Positions 13,991 through 21,738 of a DNA stretch of 23,752 bases are shown one piece after another. Each line of letters begins with the position of its first letter. Positions within the stretch are counted from its first letter, which is position 1. The DNA is from a virus. Location: positions 1 through 23,752 of the IMG/VR virus record IMGVR_UViG_3300013101_000098, one strand, 5' to 3'. A model generated the notes under the pieces. That model saw nothing but the letters and a program-made list of their open reading frames with translations, searched no databases and had not been told where the DNA came from. The position numbers were made by a program, and so were the translations under genes.

Positions 13991-14413
13991 TTATTCATCT
14001 GCAAACCTCCATTCTTCTGACAACTTTAATGCTGTTGCAAGCATATCGGACGTAACCAATCCACCGAAGGGCAACAATAACCGGGACATCGCTTTACCGT
14101 TGCCGTGATTTACGAGCATATTTACTGCAAAGACAATTTGTCCTCTGGCTCGACGATATGCACCATACGGTTCTTGTCCGTGACCACGGCGATTAGGTGT
14201 AAAGGATTTTGTAATGTCCCTACCCCTTAATAGTGCATATATTAAGTGGTGTTCACAGGTTAGATCACTTTTACGATGTATACCACCGTAGTAATCTTTG
14301 TGTTCTTTTTTCTTTTGTTTATCGTCTTTGTAAAAAGTTTTCCACGCTTGGCGGAAATGTAGATATTCTTCCTTTGATTCAAAAAAGGTATGTGGTGCTT
14401 GTTCAATTTTCAT
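13991..14413 (-). CDS. Conserved-type hypothetical protein, Arg/Lys-rich
   Basis: A 140-aa protein starting at the ATG at 14413, chosen over an in-frame TTG at 14425 because GGAG lies 6 nt upstream of the ATG. Features: F-F-E-S-K-E-E-Y-L-H-F-R-Q-A-W near the start, a K-Q-K-K-K-E-H-K basic run, then L-T-C-E-H-H-L-I-Y-A-L-L-R-G-R-D and S-F-T-P-N-R-R-G-H-G. It is basic overall, which is compatible with nucleic-acid binding. It lies between the tRNA and uvsW. I do not recognise a named family. Confidence 0.72.
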   Translation of the reverse strand: MKIEQAPHTFFESKEEYLHFRQAWKTFYKDDKQKKKEHKDYYGGIHRKSDLTCEHHLIYALLRGRDITKSFTPNRRGHGQEPYGAYRRARGQIVFAVNMLVNHGNGKAMSRLLLPFGGLVTSDMLATALKLSEEWRFADE

Positions 14414-14456
14414 AGTGTTCTCCAAATATTTTTGATTGTATTAGTTAGATGTTACT

Positions 14457-14501
14457 TCAATACAATCTATTTGGTGAACCACGTATCTAGTTCCAAGACA
14501 T
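14457..14501 (-). other. Possible amber-interrupted mini-ORF
   Basis: AAGGAG (14509-14514) is followed after 7 nt by ATG TCT TGG AAC TAG; past the TAG the frame continues ten codons to a TGA at 14457. The ATG sits in the loop of a small hairpin (AAGAC-TAAT-GTCTT). It begins 23 nt downstream of a tRNA with a CUA anticodon. It is real as a sequence pattern; translation is speculative. Confidence 0.25.
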
Positions 14502-14524
14502 TAGTCTTCTCCTTTTAATTTGTT

Positions 14525-14600
14525 TGGTGTCCCTGGCAGGACTTGAACCCGCGCTCCAAGGATTTAGAATCCCCGGCTCTACCAACTGAGCTACAGGGAC
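14525..14600 (-). tRNA. tRNA with CUA anticodon (putative amber suppressor)
   Basis: A complete 76-nt cloverleaf with encoded CCA: acceptor GTCCCTG/CAGGGAC, a 4-bp D stem (GCTC/GAGC) with an 8-nt loop holding GG, anticodon stem GGGGA/TCCTT (two G-U pairs at the base), loop TTCTAAA, 5-nt variable loop, T stem GCGGG/CCTGC with TTCAAGT, discriminator A73. Standard numbering places the anticodon at 14565-14567 as CTA, which would read UAG. Reading the loop one base earlier gives TCT (Arg), but this loses base 26 and leaves mismatches at both ends of the anticodon stem. Its 5' end contains the stop codon of the NADAR gene. The amino acid it carries cannot be told from sequence. Confidence 0.88.
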
Positions 14601-15022
14601 GTTATCTCTTCTCTAATCTTCATTAATAACTGTCCTAAATGATTGGAACCCTTGCCTCTGCAAACGCCCCAATACGTATCGCCCCAATGATTGCCTTCGA
14701 CAATATTAAAGCCCTTAGTTAATAATAACTTCTCTTTCAATAAAGGTCTACCGAATTTTATTCTAAGAATATCCTCCATTACACCCAATTTTACATCGTC
14801 CCAGTCTGGGCGCATCTTAATATGTCGACCACGTTGCTTGGCCTGTGCCGGACTACCTGCATATTTAACCGACATCCGGTCTTCGTTTATCGTCGATTTT
14901 GCTGCTTGATATGCATGTTCTGACGATGGATACAGAATTCCTTCATATGTTACCTTACAATAATAGAAATTCGATAGAAAGTGAAATTCATCTTCAAAAT
15001 TATCAATTAAGTTGGGCATCAT
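14591..15022 (-). CDS. NADAR (YbiA/DUF1768) domain protein
   Basis: A 143-aa single-domain protein of the NADAR family: F-L-S-N-F-Y near residue 14, Y-P-S-S-E-H-A-Y-Q-A-A-K around residue 31, a central K-x-R-G-R segment, and the C-terminal G-D-T-Y-W-G-V ... G-x-N-x-L-G-x-L-L-M-x-I-R signature. Family members act on ADP-ribose-linked or riboflavin-pathway N-glycosides, and some reverse guanine ADP-ribosylation of DNA by DarT1-type toxins. In a phage a role against NAD- or ADP-ribose-based host defence is plausible but inferred. It overlaps the UvsY-like gene by 20 nt, and its TAG stop lies within the tRNA gene. Confidence 0.88.
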   Translation of the reverse strand: MMPNLIDNFEDEFHFLSNFYYCKVTYEGILYPSSEHAYQAAKSTINEDRMSVKYAGSPAQAKQRGRHIKMRPDWDDVKLGVMEDILRIKFGRPLLKEKLLLTKGFNIVEGNHWGDTYWGVCRGKGSNHLGQLLMKIREEITSL

Positions 15023-15467
15023 CTAACCCTGCACACCTCAACCTTGTTATATGGCCGGCCATATATGACTTTTGATCAAGACCTTTGCTAATACTCAAGA
15101 ATTTATTCCTCACTAATGCAAATTCATTTACTAGCAAAGCCATGTTTATAACATCCGTTTCGCCATCTAAATATTTATCAGCATCTCTAGACGATAACAC
15201 TTTGTTATAATGTTCTAAAAACCTTTTAAATTTAGCAGTCCTCACTTTTTTAAGTTCTATATTAAGGAACTCTAGTATAGCTTCTACTTCTTGCAATTGT
15301 GTAAATCTATACTCGACTATACCGGGCAACATTGCAATGTGTGTTTCTAAGCGTTCGCCTTTTAACGACAATTCCTTTCTTGCATCTTCATATTCGGTCT
15401 CGAAATGAATTATGCAATCGGGTATTTTTGTCATATCAGAGGCAACTGCTCTATACCAATCACTCAT
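15003..15467 (-). CDS. uvsY: UvsY-like recombination mediator
   Basis: A 154-aa, highly charged helical protein, near the length of T4 UvsY (137 aa). The central L-N-I-E-L-K-K-V-R and C-terminal I-N-M-A-L-L-V-N-E-F-A-L-V-R-N-K-F-L-S-I pattern resembles the end of UvsY, where a hydrophobic helix drives oligomerisation. UvsY helps UvsX displace gp32 from ssDNA; the uvsX and gp32 genes lie just upstream in the same operon. Identification rests on size, pattern and context, without one decisive motif. Confidence 0.6.
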   Translation of the reverse strand: MSDWYRAVASDMTKIPDCIIHFETEYEDARKELSLKGERLETHIAMLPGIVEYRFTQLQEVEAILEFLNIELKKVRTAKFKRFLEHYNKVLSSRDADKYLDGETDVINMALLVNEFALVRNKFLSISKGLDQKSYMAGHITRLRCAGLDDAQLN

Positions 15468-15759
15468 TAACTACTCGTCGTACTCCGTTGATGATACCCT
15501 CAACAAACAACAAGGCTCTGCGCTGGCGATGTGGCACTCTGTTCTTAACAAGCATCGATGCTGCTGGAACATCTAAATTATCAACTAACATCTCGTGTAT
15601 GTGTTTAATATTTGCTGGCTCAGTTATCCACTTTACCGCCACAGGATCTGTTTTTATTATTTCCTTTAATTCTAAAACTAAAGCAAGCGTCTTTAATCGA
15701 TCATGCTCGTGCACTGCATCTTCAAGTAGATCCATAAGTGTTTCAATACTGACTTTCAT
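15460..15759 (-). CDS. Hypothetical helical protein between uvsX and uvsY
   Basis: About 99 aa starting MKVSIETLMD at the ATG at 15759; an in-frame ATG at 15768 is equally near a GA-rich stretch. Longer versions would run back through the acidic tail of the upstream gene. Predicted all-helical, with a basic R-V-P-H-R-Q-R-R-A-L segment near the C-terminus. It overlaps both neighbours (17 nt and 8 nt), so it is translationally coupled to the recombination genes. No family recognised. Confidence 0.68.
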   Translation of the reverse strand: MKVSIETLMDLLEDAVHEHDRLKTLALVLELKEIIKTDPVAVKWITEPANIKHIHEMLVDNLDVPAASMLVKNRVPHRQRRALLFVEGIINGVRRVVNE

Positions 15760-15985
15760 ATTCGTCATCTTCTTCTTCCTCTTCGATATCCATTCCGTAT
15801 CGACTCTTAATAGCTGCACCTAAGTGTGCATCGACAAGAGGGGCCATATCTTCGATCCCCTCGGCCATGTTAAATTCATCTAACACTGCTATTATGTGAT
15901 CTGCTGCATCGAGACGATCTTTCTGGGCCACGAACGGTTTTATACCAGCCCATAGCTCCATTACCATTTCTAAATCTTGTTGCAT
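15743..15985 (-). CDS. Small conserved protein after uvsX
   Basis: An 80-aa protein with the pattern L-W-A-G-I-K-P-F-V-A-Q-K-D-R-L-D-A-A-D and a very acidic tail (E-E-E-E-E-D-D). A similar small L-W-x-x-I-K-P-(Y/F)-x-x-x-K-D-R protein appears conserved next to replication genes in marine T4-like phages. Its role is unknown. The ATG overlaps the uvsX stop as TAATG. Confidence 0.75.
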   Translation of the reverse strand: MQQDLEMVMELWAGIKPFVAQKDRLDAADHIIAVLDEFNMAEGIEDMAPLVDAHLGAAIKSRYGMDIEEEEEDDEYESQY

Positions 15986-17055
15986 TACGTTACCTCTTCG
16001 GTCTCTTCACTGTCGACTCTTACCTCGAAATCTTTATCAGTAAATTCTGACATCACAGTATCATAAAAATCACTTGTCATGTGTTTTCTAAACTGTGTAA
16101 TTTCTTCGCCGGTACTTTTAGATATGTATTTATACCTATTACCAACCTTGGTAAATATTCCAGTTTTTGCAAAGAGATCAAATAGTCCCGAGTAAGGATC
16201 CATACCAGTATCATACGGAATAAACACATCTACTTGTTCGAATGGTTTTGCATAACGCGATTTTACAACCTTACACACTGCTTTAATTCCTAGTACATCT
16301 GTAACTTTGGCGCCTGATGCATCTTGTTTTAATTTCTTCTTACGCATAGCTATTACAATAGACGATGCATATATAAAACCTTCGCCACCTGATATTTTAT
16401 CATCAGGACTAAACATGTCTTGAGATGCATATGTGTGGTTTGTAACAATTAATCCAATGTTAAATGGTGCAATCATGTTTACTGTGTTGCTTACTAATGC
16501 TTTTAATTGCTTCGCTTTAATACCCATGTCACCTTTCATATTACCTGCCTGGAACTGATCTGTGCTTGTTGGTGTTTGTAACATGCCTAATGAATCTACA
16601 ACAAATAATACCTTAGGGCATTCTTCGTCTGGTAATCCATCGTATTCTGCTTTGTAGTCTTTTACAAATTCGAACATTGTTTTTGCAACATCATTTACCA
16701 TCGATACACCGATACGTAATAATTTGTCTTCGCTTGTATCTACACCTAAGTCCTGTAACCAGCTTTCGTCCAGGGCATTTTCAGAATCCATAAGAATAAC
16801 AAATATTCCTTGATCCTGGGCGTTTTTAACAAGATTTCCTGAACAGATATAGCTCTTGCCGGACCCGGATTCGCCAGCAAAGCAAGTAACCTTACTAAGT
16901 GGAACGCCATGATCAAATTGACCCGATATAAGATAATTAAGACAGTAGTTTCCTGTGCTAATCCAAGTGCGCGGATCGTTAAATCCTGTAGATATTCCTG
17001 TTATTGATTTTGTGATTCCTTTTCGGAACCGTGATATGTCATACGGTTTAGTCAT
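15985..17055 (-). CDS. uvsX: UvsX recombinase (RecA family)
   Basis: A 356-aa protein of the T4 UvsX/RecA family, which forms filaments on ssDNA and drives strand exchange for recombination-dependent replication and repair. Walker A is G-E-S-G-S-G-K-S at residues 61-68; the Walker B region is V-L-F-V-V-D-S-L-G-M; a V-T-N-H-T-Y segment matches the RecA-type motif after loop 1. The C-terminus is acidic, as in UvsX. No intein interrupts it. CGGAG lies 7 nt before the ATG and can be masked by a hairpin described separately. It lies just downstream of gp32, its functional partner. Confidence 0.96.
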   Translation of the reverse strand: MTKPYDISRFRKGITKSITGISTGFNDPRTWISTGNYCLNYLISGQFDHGVPLSKVTCFAGESGSGKSYICSGNLVKNAQDQGIFVILMDSENALDESWLQDLGVDTSEDKLLRIGVSMVNDVAKTMFEFVKDYKAEYDGLPDEECPKVLFVVDSLGMLQTPTSTDQFQAGNMKGDMGIKAKQLKALVSNTVNMIAPFNIGLIVTNHTYASQDMFSPDDKISGGEGFIYASSIVIAMRKKKLKQDASGAKVTDVLGIKAVCKVVKSRYAKPFEQVDVFIPYDTGMDPYSGLFDLFAKTGIFTKVGNRYKYISKSTGEEITQFRKHMTSDFYDTVMSEFTDKDFEVRVDSEETEEVT

Positions 17056-17062
17056 AGAGATA

Positions 17063-17096
17063 CTCCGTTATAAAGCGGAGGGGTTTTACCCCCTCC
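17063..17096 (-). promoter_or_regulatory. Two mutually exclusive hairpins between gp32 and uvsX
   Basis: In the mRNA, GGAGGGG (from 17096) pairs with CCCCTCC (to 17077). The last bases of that second arm also belong to CTCCG (17080-17076), which pairs with CGGAG (17067-17063), the uvsX ribosome-binding site. Only one hairpin can form at a time. The first has no T run after it, so it is not a good intrinsic terminator. Confidence 0.6.
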
Positions 17097-17110
17097 TTGT
17101 TATTTTTATT

Positions 17111-18106
17111 CTAGTTATTACGGTTACGAATCATTGCAAGAATGTCTTCTGCAGATTTAGTCGGCTCAGCATCGGATGTTGCTGACTCTGCTACTACAGG
17201 TTCTTTCTTCTCTGGAACGTCAAACGGAATGTCGTCTGTCTCAACTGCTGTTTCTGTTGTTACAGTTACAGCTGGTGTAGATGTAGGAGCAGGAGTAGTA
17301 GTGGATGCACTTTCTTCCCATTCCAGACCAAACGGCTTGTAATACTGTGCCCAACGCTTAGGTTCGTACAGTCCGCCTTCGACGGATGCCTCGAACATTT
17401 CAAAAATCGCATTAAGGTGCGCTGGAGTCGGCTTAGCAGGAAGGTAATCATTAAGATTTTTTGTTCCATGCGTCTCAATTGCATCTAATTGTTCTTGTGT
17501 TAATGCAGATTCTTTGCGGGCCCACTTAGATGTGGTGTAATCTGCCCAATCACCTTTTTGGGTTTTGGTGATAATAAAGTCCGTGCCGTTGATATAATCT
17601 GTTGGGATATTATCAAAATCAGGGTCTAACAAAGATGCTTTAATAAGTTTAAAAATCTGTGCACCAATTGTAAAGCGTCTGATAGGACTCTCTGGTTGTT
17701 CGTCTGCTGCCATTGGATCTTCTTGTACGAAACCTTGGAAGATATAGTTACGTTTCTTCCAATATTTACGTGCAAGCTCCTTAAGGCTGTCATCATTCCA
17801 CCAAGGACGGGTTTCTGTGAGGATAGGGCAAGTCTCGCCATACATTTCCATGCATGGTACGTTAATTGCTACTTCTTTCTTTTCATCGTCGCCCTTTATT
17901 CCAGGGAAAGTCAAACGAATCATATTCTTCTCTACCCAAAAGAATGTGTTATCGGGGTCGGCGTCTGGGAGAAAACGTACACGGGCTGGCACATCATTAG
18001 GGATGTTCCAAAACGGATAGTTGTCACTTGGGCCTGAGTTAAAGTTGCCTGAACGGCGTGTGTCTTGATCTTGAAGTTTCTTTCTGAGTTCTGCTAATGT
18101 TGGCAT
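17111..18106 (-). CDS. 32: Single-stranded DNA-binding protein (T4 gp32-like)
   Basis: A 331-aa gp32-type protein. The N-terminus (L-A-E-L-R-K-K-L) is a basic cooperativity-type segment. The core has N-V-P-C-M-E-M-Y-G-E-T-C-P-I (C85, C93), R-K-Y-W-K-K-R-N-Y-I-F-Q-G-F-V and G-A-Q-I-F-K-L-I. Only two cysteines stand where T4 has a His-Cys3 zinc site, so zinc binding is doubtful, as in marine relatives. An acidic, low-complexity Thr/Ala/Pro linker leads to a short C-terminal A-E-D-I-L-A-M-I-R. It coats ssDNA and coordinates UvsX, UvsY and the replisome. The stop is TAG. A strong promoter, an inverted repeat and an A-rich leader upstream suggest tight control. Confidence 0.93.
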   Translation of the reverse strand: MPTLAELRKKLQDQDTRRSGNFNSGPSDNYPFWNIPNDVPARVRFLPDADPDNTFFWVEKNMIRLTFPGIKGDDEKKEVAINVPCMEMYGETCPILTETRPWWNDDSLKELARKYWKKRNYIFQGFVQEDPMAADEQPESPIRRFTIGAQIFKLIKASLLDPDFDNIPTDYINGTDFIITKTQKGDWADYTTSKWARKESALTQEQLDAIETHGTKNLNDYLPAKPTPAHLNAIFEMFEASVEGGLYEPKRWAQYYKPFGLEWEESASTTTPAPTSTPAVTVTTETAVETDDIPFDVPEKKEPVVAESATSDAEPTKSAEDILAMIRNRNN

Positions 18107-18218
18107 TTTATTTAATTCCTTTTAAATTCCAAAACGCTGTTTTTTATTGTAGGTTTACTAATGATCGCGTTATTTCACGTTCTACCTTATGTGTTATGTG
18201 TTAGGTGTGGTAGTGTGA
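18107..18218 (-). promoter_or_regulatory. Unstructured A-rich gp32 leader, possible autogenous operator
   Basis: From the expected transcript start to the ATG is about 112 nt with no gene. It contains repeated AACACAT-like units and ends in GAATTTAAAAGGAATTAAAT, an A/U-rich tract holding the AAGGA ribosome-binding site. In T4, gp32 represses its own translation by binding an A/U-rich unstructured tract at this position. Confidence 0.4.
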
Positions 18219-18254
18219 TTTGTGTATGTTACACTACCTTTGCTTATTTGTCAA
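18209..18254 (-). promoter_or_regulatory. gp32 promoter with operator-like inverted repeat
   Basis: Minus-strand TTGACA (18249-18254), 17 bp, TAACAT (18226-18231). A perfect 8-bp inverted repeat (GGTAGTGT / ACACTACC, arms 18209-18216 and 18231-18238, 14-nt spacer) is centred between the -10 and the expected start near 18219. The left arm lies downstream of that start, so it fits a DNA operator better than an RNA hairpin. Confidence 0.75.
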
Positions 18255-18278
18255 GCACTTTTCTTAGAAAGTGTTTGC

Positions 18279-19685
18279 TTATACAAATAAGTATGTATAT
18301 TTATCATAAAACTGTTCGTACTGTTGTGATTCTTGAATCTCTGCCGGGGATTCTGTGATCACTTGTGGGCATAAATTTTCCAATACACTCGATACTACAT
18401 TACGTTCAAATACCGATAGTTCTCCTCCTCTGGATAATTTTCTTCCTGCGCTGTTTACGTATGATGCTAATTCTGTATTTTCAAGTATGCGAGATGATAT
18501 CTCAGATAAGTTGTGTCCGAATCTTGCTTGCTCATTTGCAAACTCTAGAATGGAATCAATTGAAAATGTACGTGGTGAAACATATACACTAGATCCAGAT
18601 GATTCTTCGATCCTACGTAGGAACTGATCTTTTTCTTGCACTAGCCTATTAACAACAGGCAACACGCCATCGAACTTCTCATCGAACTTCTTAACAGTAA
18701 ACATATCACGCAACGAATCGATATCTGATTCTTGTAAGGTAAATTCTTCTTGTTCCTCGATACGTGATTTAATTGACTCATATGTTTTTATTCCAGCAAG
18801 TCTATTCAGTTCGTGCTTGACACCGATAACATTGTCTCTAACCGTTTCTATGATATCGTTTGTATCTTCATTTACTAACCTGTTTGATTTAGCATATCGT
18901 AAAAATTCAGAAAGTTGTAACAATGACGATACACTTTCGATAATATATCCGCCGACTTTATCTTGCATATTGCCGCCCATGGACATATGGCGTGCCATGG
19001 CTCTTGCTCCACCTAGGTGATTGTGGGGGAACCTAAAACGTTCTCCGTTTTGCTCAAGAAACACAGAGTGGATATTACGGCTCCTGGAACCACGAACTTC
19101 TTCATCCACTGCTGTTTTATGTTTAACAAGGATCCTAACATTCTCTAATGTTTGGTGGCTTGTTTTCTTAGAGCCTGTAAGTTTAGATATTCCTTCCGCT
19201 ACATTTTTCATTTTTTGTCCCTTGGCCTGGTTTGCCGCTTTTTTACCTTTTGATTTTTTTGGTTTATGTTGGTAATCAACATCTTGCAATGCCTTTTTAA
19301 TCTTGTCGCCGATTTCGCCTTCTTCTACGCTACTCTCTGCCATTGCATTCCTTTTTATTTTTGCCTTAAACGAAAAATCACGTGGTTGTATACTCTTTCC
19401 GTAACTACGCACAGTGTAATTCATTAAAAATTCGTTTGCTAACTTCTTCATGTTTTGTTGAAGCTTCTTAGTAGCATCAAGTGGCTCATCGTTGCTCTTA
19501 CTAAGTTGTACTTCGTTGCCATCTTCGTCGATGGTGACCATTAGTCCCGATTCAGATGAAAAGAATCGACGGGCATCTGCTGGATTTACTGTTTCTGTAC
19601 CCTCGTCCGTGAAGAGTTTGATCTGGTGTCCGAATCCCTTCATAATTCCAAATATCTTTTCTGCTAACTGGTCTATATTAATCAT
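18279..19685 (-). CDS. Putative virion/internal head protein
   Basis: A 468-aa protein starting at the ATG at 19685 (M-I-N-I-D-Q-L-A-E-K-I-F). It has a basic low-complexity K-P-K-K-S-K-G-K-K segment near residue 145, a distinctive F-R-F-P-H-N-H-L-G-G-A-R-A-M-A-R near residue 218, and a helical C-terminal half. No catalytic motif is seen. The position after gp17, the late promoter element just upstream and the size point to a structural or internal head protein; similar large uncharacterised virion proteins occur in marine myoviruses. There is no ribosome-binding site before the ATG. A late-type GATAAAT at 18299-18305 lies in its 3' end. Confidence 0.65.
   Translation of the reverse strand: MINIDQLAEKIFGIMKGFGHQIKLFTDEGTETVNPADARRFFSSESGLMVTIDEDGNEVQLSKSNDEPLDATKKLQQNMKKLANEFLMNYTVRSYGKSIQPRDFSFKAKIKRNAMAESSVEEGEIGDKIKKALQDVDYQHKPKKSKGKKAANQAKGQKMKNVAEGISKLTGSKKTSHQTLENVRILVKHKTAVDEEVRGSRSRNIHSVFLEQNGERFRFPHNHLGGARAMARHMSMGGNMQDKVGGYIIESVSSLLQLSEFLRYAKSNRLVNEDTNDIIETVRDNVIGVKHELNRLAGIKTYESIKSRIEEQEEFTLQESDIDSLRDMFTVKKFDEKFDGVLPVVNRLVQEKDQFLRRIEESSGSSVYVSPRTFSIDSILEFANEQARFGHNLSEISSRILENTELASYVNSAGRKLSRGGELSVFERNVVSSVLENLCPQVITESPAEIQESQQYEQFYDKYTYLFV
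18299..18305 (-). promoter_or_regulatory. Possible late promoter element upstream of gp32
   Basis: Minus-strand TATGATAAATATAC lies in the 3' end of the 18279-19685 gene, about 190 nt before gp32. It may give gp32 a second, late promoter, or be coincidental coding sequence. Confidence 0.3.
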
Positions 19686-19691
19686 ATATGT

Positions 19692-19698
19692 ATTTATC
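19692..19698 (-). promoter_or_regulatory. T4-late-like promoter element GATAAATAC next to a start codon
   Basis: Minus-strand GAGATAAATACATATATG: the core ends 6 nt before the ATG at 19685. With T4-like spacing the transcript would begin at or near the A of the ATG. Confidence 0.55.
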
Positions 19699-19703
19699 TC
19701 ATT

Positions 19704-21281
<1,578 letters not shown>

Positions 21282-21283
21282 TG

Positions 21284-21730
21284 TTACTTAGATATAAAGT
21301 CTCTATACTCGTAAACCAATTCTTCGTGAATTTCTTTACTTTCGGTAATCTCATCTTTAAGATTATTTTTATCAGCTTTTTGCAATGGGTTATCGCCTTG
21401 CTTACCAGAAGCAGGTCCTGCATAATTCACTACGTTAGAGTCTGCGCCGTTTGGAAAATAATCACTGTGGTTAGTGGTCGTTTTACTTTGACGATCATAT
21501 CCATTTTGTAAATCACCAACAACATGTTCGGTTAAAGTCTCTGGTTTTCCTTCTATTTTGTCGCCGCCTTCTTCTTCGTCTAGTACAATCTTCATCCAAC
21601 GATCAAGATCAGTTTGTTCTCTGTGCTGTACTGTAGCTGGTATTGGTGCAAAGCCACCCACCATCCCTTCGTCTAATTTAACCGGCGCCACAATGCCAGC
21701 TAACTCTTTTAATTTATCTAAATCATTCAT
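21284..21730 (-). CDS. Hypothetical acidic protein between gp16 and gp17
   Basis: A 148-aa, acidic protein. It opens with an amphipathic L-D-K-L-K-E-L-A-G-I segment and continues with likely disordered Asp/Glu/Asn-rich sequence (E-E-E-G-G-D-K-I, T-T-T-N-H-S-D-Y). The N-terminal motif resembles the start of several head-associated proteins of marine myoviruses. The ATG follows the previous gene's TAG by 8 nt, with AGGA as ribosome-binding site. A head-assembly role is inferred from position only. Confidence 0.68.
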   Translation of the reverse strand: MNDLDKLKELAGIVAPVKLDEGMVGGFAPIPATVQHREQTDLDRWMKIVLDEEEGGDKIEGKPETLTEHVVGDLQNGYDRQSKTTTNHSDYFPNGADSNVVNYAGPASGKQGDNPLQKADKNNLKDEITESKEIHEELVYEYRDFISK

Positions 21731-21738
21731 AATAATTC

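Noticed and set aside
15173-15179. GATAAAT late-type core on the minus strand
   Set aside because: It is inside the UvsY-like coding sequence, about 150 nt from the next start, and is explained by Asp-Lys-Tyr codons.
17077-17096. Intrinsic terminator between gp32 and uvsX
   Set aside because: The stem is good but no T run follows it, and uvsX has no promoter of its own; an intercistronic regulatory hairpin fits better.
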